A stretch of 38,801 nt of DNA from Chloroflexota bacterium (lineage in GTDB: Bacteria > Chloroflexota > Anaerolineae > Anaerolineales > UBA4823), in contig CP070764.1 of NCBI GenBank assembly GCA_020349245.1, positions 4,026,677-4,065,477 on the forward strand, read 5' to 3'. The notes beneath the pieces are model-generated. The model did no database searches and was not told the origin of the DNA. It worked only from the letters and a program-made list of their open reading frames with translations. Position numbers and translations under genes: made by a program. Each line of letters begins with the position of its first letter. The first letter of the stretch is position 1. Shown here in pieces: positions 18,828 through 27,414 of this stretch.

Positions 18828-18856
18828 TTGACGAAACAAATAACGGAAGGTATAAT
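18828..18856 (+). promoter_or_regulatory. Strong sigma70-type promoter of secG
   Basis: TTGACG (18828-18833) and a perfect TATAAT (18851-18856) are 17 bases apart. The predicted start is near 18863, giving a 30-base leader that contains GGAGG at 18882-18886, correctly placed for the GTG at 18893. Confidence 0.8.
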
Positions 18857-18892
18857 CCGCCTGCTTAGAATTGATTTAACTGGAGGTCTTTC

Positions 18893-19117
18893 GTGGAGCG
18901 TTATTTAGACATTGCGATGATTATAACGTCAATTGCCTTGATCGTTAGCGTCATCCTGCAAAGCAAAGGTGCTGGATTAGGGGGCTTGACTGGTGGTGAT
19001 ACAGGTGCTGTATTCACTGCCAGACGGGGTGTCGAGAAGACACTATTCCGGATAACTGTCATATTAAGTGTAATATTCTTCAGCCTAGCTATCGCCACCG
19101 TCGTGCTGACGGGCTAA
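18893..19117 (+). CDS. secG: Preprotein translocase subunit SecG
   Basis: A 74-residue protein of the usual SecG length and plan: a first membrane helix (about 5-25), the conserved GLGGLTGGDTGAVF glycine-rich loop (29-42), then a second helix (about 52-72) that ends the protein. SecG is the auxiliary subunit of the SecYEG channel. It starts at GTG 18893 with GGAGG 6 bases upstream and has its own strong promoter. A terminator-like hairpin follows at 19,158-19,194. Confidence 0.93.
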   Translation: MERYLDIAMIITSIALIVSVILQSKGAGLGGLTGGDTGAVFTARRGVEKTLFRITVILSVIFFSLAIATVVLTG

Positions 19118-19157
19118 GCAAGGCGATGGTACCTGACAAAATAATTCGCCTTTTTTT

Positions 19158-19194
19158 GGGCGATTCACGGCCCGGCCGGTGAACGCCCTTTTTT
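19158..19194 (+). terminator. Intrinsic terminator after secG, touching the next gene's start region
   Basis: GGGCG-A-TTCAC (19158-19168) pairs with GTGAA-CGCCC, and the stem is followed by TTTTTT (19189-19194). A competing pairing is possible upstream: AAGGCGA (19120-19126) with TCGCCTT (19146-19152), itself followed by a T-run. The next gene's ATG is only 8 bases beyond the T-tract, so the element could act as an attenuator rather than a simple end point. Confidence 0.75.
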
Positions 19195-19201
19195 GTTACT
19201 T

Positions 19202-20908
19202 ATGAGAAAAATGGTTTGGCAGATCGTGATCGTTGTTGTTGCCCTGGCAGCAATCGCCGTCCTGTTATTAAGCCAGCAACCTTCGCTACTGCCTATCACC
19301 CCAGAAATCCAGCCTTCTTCGGGAGGCGTGTACTCAGAAGCCCTCATCGGTTCATTCAACCGCTTGAACCCGATCCTGGACTACGCTAATCCTGCAGATC
19401 GAGATGTCGATCGGCTGATATTCAGCAGCTTGCTGAAATTTGATGACCAGGGATTGCCAATAAATGACTTGGTTGAATCGATGGGAATTTCCCAAAATGT
19501 ACAAACCTATAATATCTCCCTGCGGGAGAATGCGGTATGGCATGACGGCCAACCAGTGACCAGTGAGGACGTTGTTTTCACCACCGAACTGCTTGCTTCG
19601 GAAGAGCTCCCCATTCCGGCGGACGTACGCGAATTATGGCAGAGTGTAGAAGCGGAAGCTTTGGATGAACGCACTCTCCAATTCCGCTTACCTGAACCTT
19701 ATGCTCCTTTCCTGGATTATCTGACTTTTGGCATCCTGCCCAAGCACCTGCTTGGTGATCTTACACCTGCAGAGATCATCGATTCCGAATTTAATTTGCA
19801 GCCTGTTGGTAGCGGACCATTTCGCTTCAACCAGTTTTTAGTGGATGGTGACCAGATCACTGGCGTTTCCCTAAGCGCTTTTGAAGATTATTACAGCGAC
19901 CCTGCATTCGTAGAGCAGATAACCTTCAAGTATTATCCAGATCATCAGTCTGCGCTGGACGCATATCAATCTGGAGATGTCCTTGGGGTCAGCCAGATCA
20001 GCAATGACATTTTAAGTGAAGCTTTGCGGGAACCAAATTTGAACATGCACTCCGGCCAAGTCCCCTTGCTATCCATTGTCTTCCTCAACCTTGAAAACCC
20101 GCGAACTCCATTCTTCCAAGATGTAAATATCCGCAAGGCATTATTAATGGGCATCGACCGCCAGCGGGTAATCAACCAGCTCAACGATGGACAAGCTATC
20201 ACTGCCCATGGTCCTATCTTTCCAGGCAGCTGGGCGTATTACGATGGTATCGAAAAAATTGAATACAACCCGGATGCCGCCATTCAAATTTTGAGAGCCG
20301 CGGGATATTCAATTCCTGCCTCCGGCAACCCTGTGAGGACAAACGAGGAAGGACAATCCTTATCCTTCGAATTGGTATATCCTTCAGGTACAAGATTTGA
20401 CCAGCTTGCCCAAGCAATCGCTGAAGATTGGCAGCAGCTGGGCGTGGAAGCCATCCTGCAAGCTGTTGACTCCGATACATTAATTAGTGATTATCTTGAT
20501 CCCCGCGAGTATGACGCGGCACTGGTGGATATCAACCTGACCAGCTCACCCGATCCTGATCCGTACCCATTTTGGGACCAAGCCCAAATCACCAGCGGTC
20601 AAAATTATTCCCAATGGAATGACCGCCAGGCCAGCGAGTATCTGGAGGAGGCGCGGGTTGAAATCGATAGAGCCGAACGCATCCGCCTGTATAACAATTT
20701 TCAGGTTCGCTTTGCCACCGAGCTACCCGCACTTCCGCTGATTTATCCCATCTATAATTACGGGATCGATCAGCGGGTTAATGGTGTGACCATCGGATCT
20801 TTATACGAACCAAGTGACCGTTTTGCTGGTATTACAAAATGGTTTCTAATCGCAGAACGTTCATCAGAAACAGTTACCGCGCCAGCAGAAACCTCGACGA
20901 CTCCCTGA
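19202..20908 (+). CDS. Membrane-anchored family 5 extracellular solute-binding protein
   Basis: A protein of about 568 residues from ATG 19202; a TTG at 19193 lies inside the T-tract of the upstream terminator and is less likely. It has one N-terminal membrane anchor (about residues 5-24), no lipobox, and the family 5 (peptide/nickel) binding-protein pattern: LRENAVWHDGQPVTSEDVVFT, PVGSGPFRF, FFQDVNIRKALLMGIDRQRVI and the NYSQWND region. Such proteins deliver oligopeptides or similar solutes to ABC importers. No permease or ATPase gene adjoins it and no Shine-Dalgarno is visible. It probably depends on readthrough from secG or on an unrecognised promoter. Confidence 0.85.
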   Translation: MRKMVWQIVIVVVALAAIAVLLLSQQPSLLPITPEIQPSSGGVYSEALIGSFNRLNPILDYANPADRDVDRLIFSSLLKFDDQGLPINDLVESMGISQNVQTYNISLRENAVWHDGQPVTSEDVVFTTELLASEELPIPADVRELWQSVEAEALDERTLQFRLPEPYAPFLDYLTFGILPKHLLGDLTPAEIIDSEFNLQPVGSGPFRFNQFLVDGDQITGVSLSAFEDYYSDPAFVEQITFKYYPDHQSALDAYQSGDVLGVSQISNDILSEALREPNLNMHSGQVPLLSIVFLNLENPRTPFFQDVNIRKALLMGIDRQRVINQLNDGQAITAHGPIFPGSWAYYDGIEKIEYNPDAAIQILRAAGYSIPASGNPVRTNEEGQSLSFELVYPSGTRFDQLAQAIAEDWQQLGVEAILQAVDSDTLISDYLDPREYDAALVDINLTSSPDPDPYPFWDQAQITSGQNYSQWNDRQASEYLEEARVEIDRAERIRLYNNFQVRFATELPALPLIYPIYNYGIDQRVNGVTIGSLYEPSDRFAGITKWFLIAERSSETVTAPAETSTTP

Positions 20909-20923
20909 AATCTCCCCCTTGGC

Positions 20924-21637
20924 TTACATTTTGCTGGATCTGTGTTTCAAACGGCTTTTGTACAAAAGCCAGGTGACGTACATTGGCTCGCTGTCCTTGT
21001 GCATAGATACCTGGTTCAGAAAGGGAAAATCCCGTGGTGAGATGCTGATCTTTCCCACCGGATCAACGGAAACGCTACTTGCCCATTCATCAAAGCGAAC
21101 TCTTCCTGAACTGGTCTGGGAAAAATTGTCGCCGGGGAGTATATAGATCACCCCTTCCCTCCACAGCTTATCCTGAGCGAGCCCTTGAATAGTGGAGAAG
21201 AAGTAATATCGCTCATTCCCACCTGAAGGATGGGCGAGAACAAAACAACCATTGCGTATTGAACCCTGGTAAACAGACCGGTCCAGGATAGCAAAGAAAA
21301 TCGGCCAGATTGGATCAGCGCTTGAAAAGACTGCCCTGGTCCTGTTTCCCTGGAAATCTACCTGGAATTCTGGGTGGAGGGTTCGAATATCTCCCCGATT
21401 GGATCCGTGTAAAAGGACCCGCTTGTTATTCACCAGGTAGTGAAGAAATTCAACCTTTGTCAGGTTCCGAGGTAAAGTGCAAATTTCGCTATCCACTCCC
21501 CCGACCATCCTGCGAAAGATTGACTCACAACCAGATAATTGACCATCAGTTAGATCGATCTCGTGTGCAGGAAAGAATAAAGCCCCCAGGACCCTCGCCA
21601 GAATGCGGTAGAAGGTCCACTCAAGGTGTACGGTCAT
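20924..21637 (-). CDS. Hypothetical protein with an LLHGSN-type motif
   Basis: A 237-residue soluble protein. I do not recognise a named family. The segment VLLHGSNRGDIRTLHP (about residues 74-89) followed by AVFSSADPIWPIFFAIL resembles the arrangement in ADP-ribosyltransferase-like folds, where a His after a short strand and a Phe/Tyr-Ala/Ser strand bind NAD; this is a weak analogy only. Its start overlaps the 3' end of the transglycosylase gene by 17 bases, so it is probably translated from the same message. It ends convergently with the solute-binding protein gene, 15 bases away. Confidence 0.6.
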   Translation of the reverse strand: MTVHLEWTFYRILARVLGALFFPAHEIDLTDGQLSGCESIFRRMVGGVDSEICTLPRNLTKVEFLHYLVNNKRVLLHGSNRGDIRTLHPEFQVDFQGNRTRAVFSSADPIWPIFFAILDRSVYQGSIRNGCFVLAHPSGGNERYYFFSTIQGLAQDKLWREGVIYILPGDNFSQTSSGRVRFDEWASSVSVDPVGKISISPRDFPFLNQVSMHKDSEPMYVTWLLYKSRLKHRSSKM

Positions 21638-24041
21638 ACAAATTCTTATAAATACTGAAGATTTCGAAAATTCCCTTGATGTATTCCTGGGTTTCAGGAA
21701 AGCGGATCACCTCTACGTAGAGGTCTGGATCTGGTGGTACAAGGTCTTTCCAGGCCTTCGCATTTCCCGGTCCACCATTGTAAGCTGCCAAGGCGCCATA
21801 AATATCCCCGCTCATGAAGCCCCGCTGGCGGTCTAGGTAGTTGCTCCCCAGGAATATACTGACCAGTGGTCGGTAGAGATCTTCATCGGTGTAATTGGGT
21901 GGCCAATTTTCATTGGTGACAATCTCTTGAGCAGTGCTGGGGAGGATCTGCATCAAACCCCGGGCTCCAGCCGAAGAACGGACGAAACCTTCAAATAAGC
22001 TTTCCTGGCGGACAACACTGAATAAAAACAATGGGTGGAAGTTATATTGATGACCTGCAGGTATAATCAGCTCCCGATAATACGGACCAAAGCGCACATG
22101 ATTAAAATAAACTGGCGCATTCATCGTCGCAGCGTCATCCATACCAGCTTGAGTCAGCACCTGCCGGGCAGTAAAGATCGCTATTCTGTAGAGACCCAAA
22201 TCAAGCAGGTGATTGGTCAAGCGGTACGAATTTGCCGGATCAGTTTCGAAATCAATCCGTAAATTCTCAAATTCGGCCCTGGCATCTTCGTACAATCCTA
22301 GACGCCAGAACTCGGTCCCGCGCTGGAATCTGGCATCGCCAGCTAAAGGACCGGGGCCTGATAAATCCGTTCCCTCCGGTAAACCAAAAATCGTGCGCAG
22401 CCATTCTTCTGCTTCAAGACGCTCGGCAGATAAATCGAAAGATAAATCGTATTCCAGGGGTGGTGTAAACGGTTCGACCTCCGCTGAAAGGTCTCTGGCA
22501 CGTTCACTGTAATAACCGGTTGGATCAGCTACCACACCTTGCTGCCATGCTTCTCTGGCAGCGTCGACCTCACCCAGCATCTGCTTTGCTTTTCCGATCC
22601 AAAAAAACGCCGCAGAGCGGATTTCCGGATCGATTGAGAATGCCAGCAACTTCTGGAAGAGTTCCTCGGATTTAAGATAATCAGCAAGGCGATAGCGCGT
22701 GATTCCTGCAAGATGGAGTGCCTGCACAGCTTCTTCCGCACTGGGATATTCAGCGAACACCCGTTCCCATATCCTGGCCGCCTGACCGAGGTGCTCACCC
22801 CGCTCTGCTATCCGGGCTGCAATATATAAGAATTCAGCAGCTCGCGGATGGTTCGGCACCTGCTCAACGAAATCCAAGAGAACCTGGGTTGCCTCTCGAT
22901 ACTCACCATACTGGAACCAGAGCACTTCCGCGGTCTGCAGCCATGCCTCAGCCCAGATATCCGCATCGGAATGTGATTCGATGATTTCAGCCCAAGTTTC
23001 CATGGCTGCTGAGTGTTCTCCAAGTGCGCTCTGTGCGAGTCCCTTGTAATAAAGCGCCGTGGGGATATCGGCCAATTCAGACTGCATATAGCGATCAAAG
23101 GCCGCGATCGCGACTGCATTTTGTCCTGCATAGTAATCTACCAATCCCCTTTGCAGCTCATCAACCTGCACATCTGCTTCGACCAAATCTACTAGCGCCA
23201 GATATGAATCATAGGAGCGGGGATAGTTCATGACCGCGTCCAGGAAAGCGTTTTCAGCCTGCTCGATTTCCCCAACCTCCCGGTATGCTTGTCCCAGGAG
23301 ATAATCCAACCTGGCGCGCATATATTCATTGGCAGTCCGGGAGTAGATGTCTTCGTATGCAACAATAGCAGTTGCCAGATCGCCTGACAGGTCATATGCC
23401 TGAGCCATCTTTAATTCAATATCGAGATCGGATTTCAGCCGCGGTGATGCAATAGCTGCTTGGTAAGCAGGGATAGCAGCCAAATAATCCCCAGCTGCGT
23501 AGAGAACATCCCCCCGCCGCTCGTTGATATAGCTCTCCAAAACACCCGGGCGCAGCTCAAGATACCGCGCATACCCTTCTGCAGCAGCGTGATAATTACC
23601 GAGCGCCTCTTGTGTCTGGGCAAGGGCAAAGTAAACCTCGGAGAGCAGTGATTGCTCGCTCTCTTCTGCAGCCATCTCCAGCAGCATGGCCAGCGCTTCA
23701 TCTAATTCCCCTGCCAGATAGTGAGTCCGCGCGATCCCTAAACGAGCAGCAAACTGAACCTCTTCTTCGGGGCTGGTTTCAAAGGCTTCCTGGAACTCAG
23801 CAGAAGCGGTCTCCCAATCCCCATAAAAAATTGCCCGATCGCCCAACTCTACCCGCACTGCGGGGAGCGGTGTTGGCGTTGCAGTGGGTAAAGGGGTATT
23901 GGTCGGGGGAACCGTTGGCGTCGGAAAGGACTCTCCCGTGGACAGGGAAGGGACCTGGTCAACGGAAAAATTCGGTAAGTTACAGGCCAGCGACCCGGCA
24001 AGCAATATCCACAGCGGTACATACTTTCTAATTCTTTTCAC
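21621..24041 (-). CDS. Lipoprotein lytic transglycosylase with TPR array (Slt70-like)
   Basis: An 806-residue protein beginning at GTG 24041. It has a lipoprotein signal (LLAGSLAC, Cys19), then a Pro/Thr-rich linker (about residues 38-60), then a long array of TPR-like helical repeats (about 65-560), and a C-terminal SLT domain. The catalytic glutamate is Glu680 in VVRQES, followed by SSAGARGLMQILPSTA and AAYNGGPGNA, the hallmarks of goose-lysozyme-like transglycosylases that cleave peptidoglycan to anhydro-muropeptides. The domain order resembles Slt70 with a lipid anchor added. A strong promoter at 24,050-24,078 predicts transcription only two bases before the GTG. Confidence 0.9.
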   Translation of the reverse strand: MKRIRKYVPLWILLAGSLACNLPNFSVDQVPSLSTGESFPTPTVPPTNTPLPTATPTPLPAVRVELGDRAIFYGDWETASAEFQEAFETSPEEEVQFAARLGIARTHYLAGELDEALAMLLEMAAEESEQSLLSEVYFALAQTQEALGNYHAAAEGYARYLELRPGVLESYINERRGDVLYAAGDYLAAIPAYQAAIASPRLKSDLDIELKMAQAYDLSGDLATAIVAYEDIYSRTANEYMRARLDYLLGQAYREVGEIEQAENAFLDAVMNYPRSYDSYLALVDLVEADVQVDELQRGLVDYYAGQNAVAIAAFDRYMQSELADIPTALYYKGLAQSALGEHSAAMETWAEIIESHSDADIWAEAWLQTAEVLWFQYGEYREATQVLLDFVEQVPNHPRAAEFLYIAARIAERGEHLGQAARIWERVFAEYPSAEEAVQALHLAGITRYRLADYLKSEELFQKLLAFSIDPEIRSAAFFWIGKAKQMLGEVDAAREAWQQGVVADPTGYYSERARDLSAEVEPFTPPLEYDLSFDLSAERLEAEEWLRTIFGLPEGTDLSGPGPLAGDARFQRGTEFWRLGLYEDARAEFENLRIDFETDPANSYRLTNHLLDLGLYRIAIFTARQVLTQAGMDDAATMNAPVYFNHVRFGPYYRELIIPAGHQYNFHPLFLFSVVRQESLFEGFVRSSAGARGLMQILPSTAQEIVTNENWPPNYTDEDLYRPLVSIFLGSNYLDRQRGFMSGDIYGALAAYNGGPGNAKAWKDLVPPDPDLYVEVIRFPETQEYIKGIFEIFSIYKNLYDRTP

Positions 24042-24049
24042 GAAGAAGT

Positions 24050-24078
24050 ACTATAACCCAGCCAATGGGGCGTGTCAA
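24050..24078 (-). promoter_or_regulatory. Sigma70-type promoter of the transglycosylase gene, leaderless
   Basis: On the minus strand a perfect TTGACA (24078-24073) and TATAGT (24055-24050) are 17 bases apart. The predicted start (about 24043) is two bases before the GTG at 24041, so the message should be effectively leaderless. No Shine-Dalgarno exists there. Confidence 0.75.
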
Positions 24079-24160
24079 TCCTGGCGGCCTGGATCTGTGG
24101 TACACTATGCAAAGAACATTTGTTCTATTGATTGAATAATCGATTCGGCTTCTTTTAAAG

Positions 24161-26461
24161 ATGGGAATGGAACACACTGGCTGGTTACTTGACTTATTCG
24201 CTGATCCACGGGGTGGCGTGATCCTGTGGCTCTTGGGTGACGATGGTGAACGCTACCGTTTTCAACAGAGCTTCCCGATCACTTTCTATGCTGCTGGACC
24301 AGCAGCGCGCTTGCGCGCCCTGTGGCGCTACCTAGAGAAGCAATCCATCCCGGTGAAGCTCTCCCGTACCCAGCATCGTGACCTCTTCCAACCGCAACCG
24401 CTCACCGTGCTTGCCGTTCAGGTGGCAGAACCTGCCCGGCAGCCGCGCCTTTTCCAGCAGGTGGCAAGGCACTTCCCCGATCTGACCTATTATGATGCCG
24501 ATCTGCAGCTCACTCTGCGCTACTCAGCCGTTCACCATGTCTTTCCCCTAGCCCGCTGCTGGGTGCGTGTCAGCCAAGCCGGGCAGGTGGAGGCGATCAC
24601 CGCGCTCGATTCGCCCTGGGATCTCGATCCCTCACCTCCCACCCTGCGCATCCTGGAGATCGAGCCTGATAACGATCCCGCGCACGCTTGCCCTACCCAC
24701 CTCTCCCTGCGTTTCGAGCGCCACACCTACGAGCTGCCCCTGGAACCCATCCGCCCGCTGCTGGTTGGGCTGCGGTCGATCATTAACCGGCATGACCCCG
24801 ACCTGCTGCTCACCTCCTGGGGCGATACCTGGTTGATGCCGCACCTGCTGGACTTATCCCAGCAGGCAGACCTATCATTACCGCTCAATCGCGAAGCCGG
24901 TTTGGCTCCGGCTCACAAGCCAGAGCGCACCTATTTTTCGTACGGGCAGGTCGTTCACCAGGGGCGCCAGGTGCTTCTTTATGGCCGCTGGCATATTGAC
25001 CGCTACAATGCCATGCTCTTCCACGACTACGGTATGCACGGCATCTATGAACTATCCCGGGTTACCTCCCTGCCCATACAAACTGCCGCCCGGGTATCTC
25101 CTGGCTCAGGGATATCCGCCATGCAGATGCTGACCGCTTTGCGTCAGGGCATCCTGGTACCCTGGCACAAGCAGCAGGCTGAACGCCCCAAGACCATCCT
25201 GGATTTGATGCGCGCCGACCAGGGCGGTCTGGTTTACCAACCAACAGTCGGTCTGCATTACGATGTTGCCGAGATCGATTTCATCTCCATGTACCCCAGC
25301 ATCATGGTGCACTTCAACATTTCGCCGGAGACGGTCGGCTCCAGCCGGGCTATCGCCGACGCAGCCCCCCGGCTGGGTTCCCCGGGCGAGCCCCAACCCC
25401 AGGGGCTGGTCCCGATAACCCTCGCCCCCTTGCTGGAAAAGCGGTTAGCGTTCAAGACCTGCCTGGCAACGCTGCCTCCCTGGCATCCACAGCGCAAAAT
25501 CTACCAGGCGCGCGCTTCTGCCCACAAATGGCTGCTGGTGACCTGCTTTGGCTATCTCGGCTACAAAAACGCCCGATTCGGCCGCATAGAGGCCCACGAA
25601 GCGGTCACCGCTTACGGACGGGAGGCACTTCTGCGCGCAAAAGAGGCAGCTGAAGATCTGGGCTTCGATGTGCTGCATCTATACGTGGATGGCATGTGGA
25701 TCGCCAAACCGGGTGCCTTCCAGGTCACCGACTTCCAACCCGTGCTGGAGGCGATCAGCGAACGTACCGGCCTACCCATTGCCCTGGAGGGGATCTACCG
25801 CTGGTTGGCTTTCTTGTCCTCCCGCGTGGATGCGCGCGTGCCGGTCGCAAATCGCTATTTTGGGGTTTTCCAGGACGGCTCGATCAAGGTGCGCGGCATC
25901 GAAGCCAGGCGCCGAGATACACCGCCCTTTATCGCCCGGGCTCAGGCTGAGATGCTGGTTGAGCTGGCAAAGGTTTCCCAGGCAATGCCCATAGATAGAC
26001 ACCTGCCCGATATACTTGACCTGTTGCGTCGAAAACTGGCTGCCCTGCGTGCAGGACGTTTGCCTTTGGAACAGCTGCTTGTTGCCCAGAAGCTCAGCCG
26101 CACCCTGGATGAATTCCGCACACCTTCACCCGTGGCGCGGGCGGCAAGGCAGCTGCTTGCCGTTGGTAAGACGACCAGCCCTGGTGAGCGCGTCCGCTTC
26201 CTTTACACGCGCGGCGAGCCGGGCGTTTATGCCTGGAATCTACCCGAGCCACCTGACCCATCCAGCGTGGATGTTGAGCGCTACAGCGAACTTCTGCTGC
26301 GTGCCGCCACCACGCTGTTGGAGCCATTTGGTGTCAGCAAACAGCTGCTGTACCAGTGGCTGTTCAGCAACGCGGCCTATTGCGCTCCACCTGGCCAGCT
26401 GCCCTCCAGGCAGACCAGTGTCCTGCCGCTGTGGACCTCCCGCCATTTATTGGATGGATAA
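24161..26461 (+). CDS. Family B DNA polymerase homologue with altered active site
   Basis: A 766-residue protein. Motif A is canonical (DFISMYPS, Asp373). Motif B is diverged (HKWLLVTCFGYLGY, Lys456). Motif C reads LYVDGMWI (507-514), where the usual DTD becomes DGM, so the second catalytic Asp is lost. The N-terminal region (about 160-290) has the size of the 3'-5' exonuclease domain, but its Asp-x-Glu motif is replaced (ILEIEPD), so proofreading is unlikely. Base composition is clearly different: two sampled 60-base blocks (24301 and 24661) are about 63-65% G+C. No primase, helicase or mobile-element gene adjoins it. It could be an inactive structural homologue or a polymerase using a modified metal site. 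Confidence 0.85.
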   Translation: MGMEHTGWLLDLFADPRGGVILWLLGDDGERYRFQQSFPITFYAAGPAARLRALWRYLEKQSIPVKLSRTQHRDLFQPQPLTVLAVQVAEPARQPRLFQQVARHFPDLTYYDADLQLTLRYSAVHHVFPLARCWVRVSQAGQVEAITALDSPWDLDPSPPTLRILEIEPDNDPAHACPTHLSLRFERHTYELPLEPIRPLLVGLRSIINRHDPDLLLTSWGDTWLMPHLLDLSQQADLSLPLNREAGLAPAHKPERTYFSYGQVVHQGRQVLLYGRWHIDRYNAMLFHDYGMHGIYELSRVTSLPIQTAARVSPGSGISAMQMLTALRQGILVPWHKQQAERPKTILDLMRADQGGLVYQPTVGLHYDVAEIDFISMYPSIMVHFNISPETVGSSRAIADAAPRLGSPGEPQPQGLVPITLAPLLEKRLAFKTCLATLPPWHPQRKIYQARASAHKWLLVTCFGYLGYKNARFGRIEAHEAVTAYGREALLRAKEAAEDLGFDVLHLYVDGMWIAKPGAFQVTDFQPVLEAISERTGLPIALEGIYRWLAFLSSRVDARVPVANRYFGVFQDGSIKVRGIEARRRDTPPFIARAQAEMLVELAKVSQAMPIDRHLPDILDLLRRKLAALRAGRLPLEQLLVAQKLSRTLDEFRTPSPVARAARQLLAVGKTTSPGERVRFLYTRGEPGVYAWNLPEPPDPSSVDVERYSELLLRAATTLLEPFGVSKQLLYQWLFSNAAYCAPPGQLPSRQTSVLPLWTSRHLLDG

Positions 26462-26497
26462 CTGCAGCATTTCATTAATCAACGAATTCGGGCTTTA

Positions 26498-26506
26498 TGC
26501 TATACT
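26498..26506 (+). promoter_or_regulatory. Extended -10 promoter of the fmdB-like gene
   Basis: TGCTATACT is a good extended -10 element. It predicts transcription from about 26513 and a 42-base leader containing the GAGGGA ribosome-binding site at 26545-26550. No clear -35 box is seen. Confidence 0.45.
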
Positions 26507-26554
26507 TGGATCGTACAGGCAATTTCGATATCGTTGCAGGCTGTGAGGGAACTT

Positions 26555-26782
26555 ATGCCACTTTATGAATATGTTTGCCTTGATTGTCGGGCTCAGTTTG
26601 ATGCCCTGCGATCGATTAAAGATGCTGACGCCCCGATCGCTTGCCAGAACTGCCAAGGAGAGAATACTTCTCGCATGTTGTCCCTCTTCTTTGCACATTC
26701 CGATGGCCGTTCTGTGACGCAGAGTGCCCCAGCTTGCAGTTCCTGCGCAACGCATGCCTGTAGCACTTGTGGAGTGAATTGA
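26555..26782 (+). CDS. FmdB-type zinc ribbon protein with Cys-rich tail
   Basis: A 75-residue protein starting at ATG 26555, which has GAGGGA 5-10 bases upstream; an in-frame upstream start at 26534 is unlikely. The FmdB/CxxC zinc ribbon consists of MPLYEYVCLDC, a loop and ACQNCQG. It ends in an extra Cys-rich tail (CSSCATHACSTC) that could hold another metal ion. FmdB proteins are putative regulators found across bacteria, with no agreed function. The gene has its own promoter and a strong terminator. A related gene with a Ser-rich tail lies at 29,951. Confidence 0.85.
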   Translation: MPLYEYVCLDCRAQFDALRSIKDADAPIACQNCQGENTSRMLSLFFAHSDGRSVTQSAPACSSCATHACSTCGVN

Positions 26783-26815
26783 TTCGTTCAGCAGACAATT
26801 GCATTTTGCGCGAAT

Positions 26816-26851
26816 AAACCCCTGCAGAAACCCTTTCTGCGGGGGTTTTTT
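26816..26851 (+). terminator. Intrinsic terminator after the fmdB-like gene
   Basis: AAACCCCTGCAGAAA pairs with TTTCTGCGGGGGTTT across a three-base loop (one unpaired base), and the stem runs into TTTTTT at 26846-26851. Confidence 0.88.
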
Positions 26852-27079
26852 GAAGCTGTTTTGCCGGAGAACTCCGCCATTGGGAAATATTGATTTTAGT
26901 CCATGGGTGTGAGAGACAAGACACTCTGCTTGGCAGCTGGCAGGCATTCTTCCCCGGCTGGGTGATTTAGGATTGAATCGGTGAGCTCCAGGGAGGAATT
27001 CCCATGTGATCACCTCTGTTTGCAACTTTCAGTGACAATCTGCGTAGATCAATATAGAACAAGACTATAGGAGAATATG

Positions 27080-27307
27080 ATGACTACTCAATATAAACAA
27101 CTTTATCGGTCAGGTAATAATCGCATGATCGGGGGCGTATGTGGCGGAATAGGTGAATATTTCGATATTGATCCGACCCTGGTGCGCGTACTGTTTGTAT
27201 TTGGTGCGTTTATAGGAGTTCCGGGTGCCCTGGCATTAATTTACCTGGTCATGTTAATCCTTGTGCCCCAGGAACCAGCCCGAGATAGCGAAACCCAGGC
27301 CGCATAA
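27080..27307 (+). CDS. PspC-domain membrane protein
   Basis: A 75-residue protein that is essentially one PspC domain: KQLYRSGNNRMIGGVCGGIGEYFDIDPTLVRV (about 5-36) followed by a hydrophobic segment (about 38-64). In enterobacteria PspC is an inner-membrane part of the phage-shock response, but stand-alone PspC domains are widespread and often uncharacterised. AGGAG lies 6 bases before the ATG at 27080; the ATG at 27077 is too close to it. A perfect terminator hairpin follows the gene. Confidence 0.88.
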   Translation: MTTQYKQLYRSGNNRMIGGVCGGIGEYFDIDPTLVRVLFVFGAFIGVPGALALIYLVMLILVPQEPARDSETQAA

Positions 27308-27363
27308 CTCGTTAAACAACCCGGCTGGAAGTAAATCCTGCTTCCGCCGTGTTGCTCCTCTTT

Positions 27364-27400
27364 GATGCATCCGGCAGTATATCTACCGGATGCATCTTTT
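27364..27400 (+). terminator. Intrinsic terminator after the PspC gene
   Basis: GATGCATCCGG (27364-27374) and CCGGATGCATC (27386-27396) form a perfect 11-bp stem with an 11-base loop, followed by TTTT. There is no T-tract on the other strand, so it serves the plus-strand PspC gene rather than the convergent cation exporter. Confidence 0.85.
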
Positions 27401-27414
27401 ATACAATACGAAAT

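Noticed and set aside
24161..27307. A polB-fmdB-pspC mobile or defence module
   Set aside because: The fmdB-like gene has its own promoter and terminator and pspC has its own ribosome site and terminator, so nothing ties the three together beyond adjacency.
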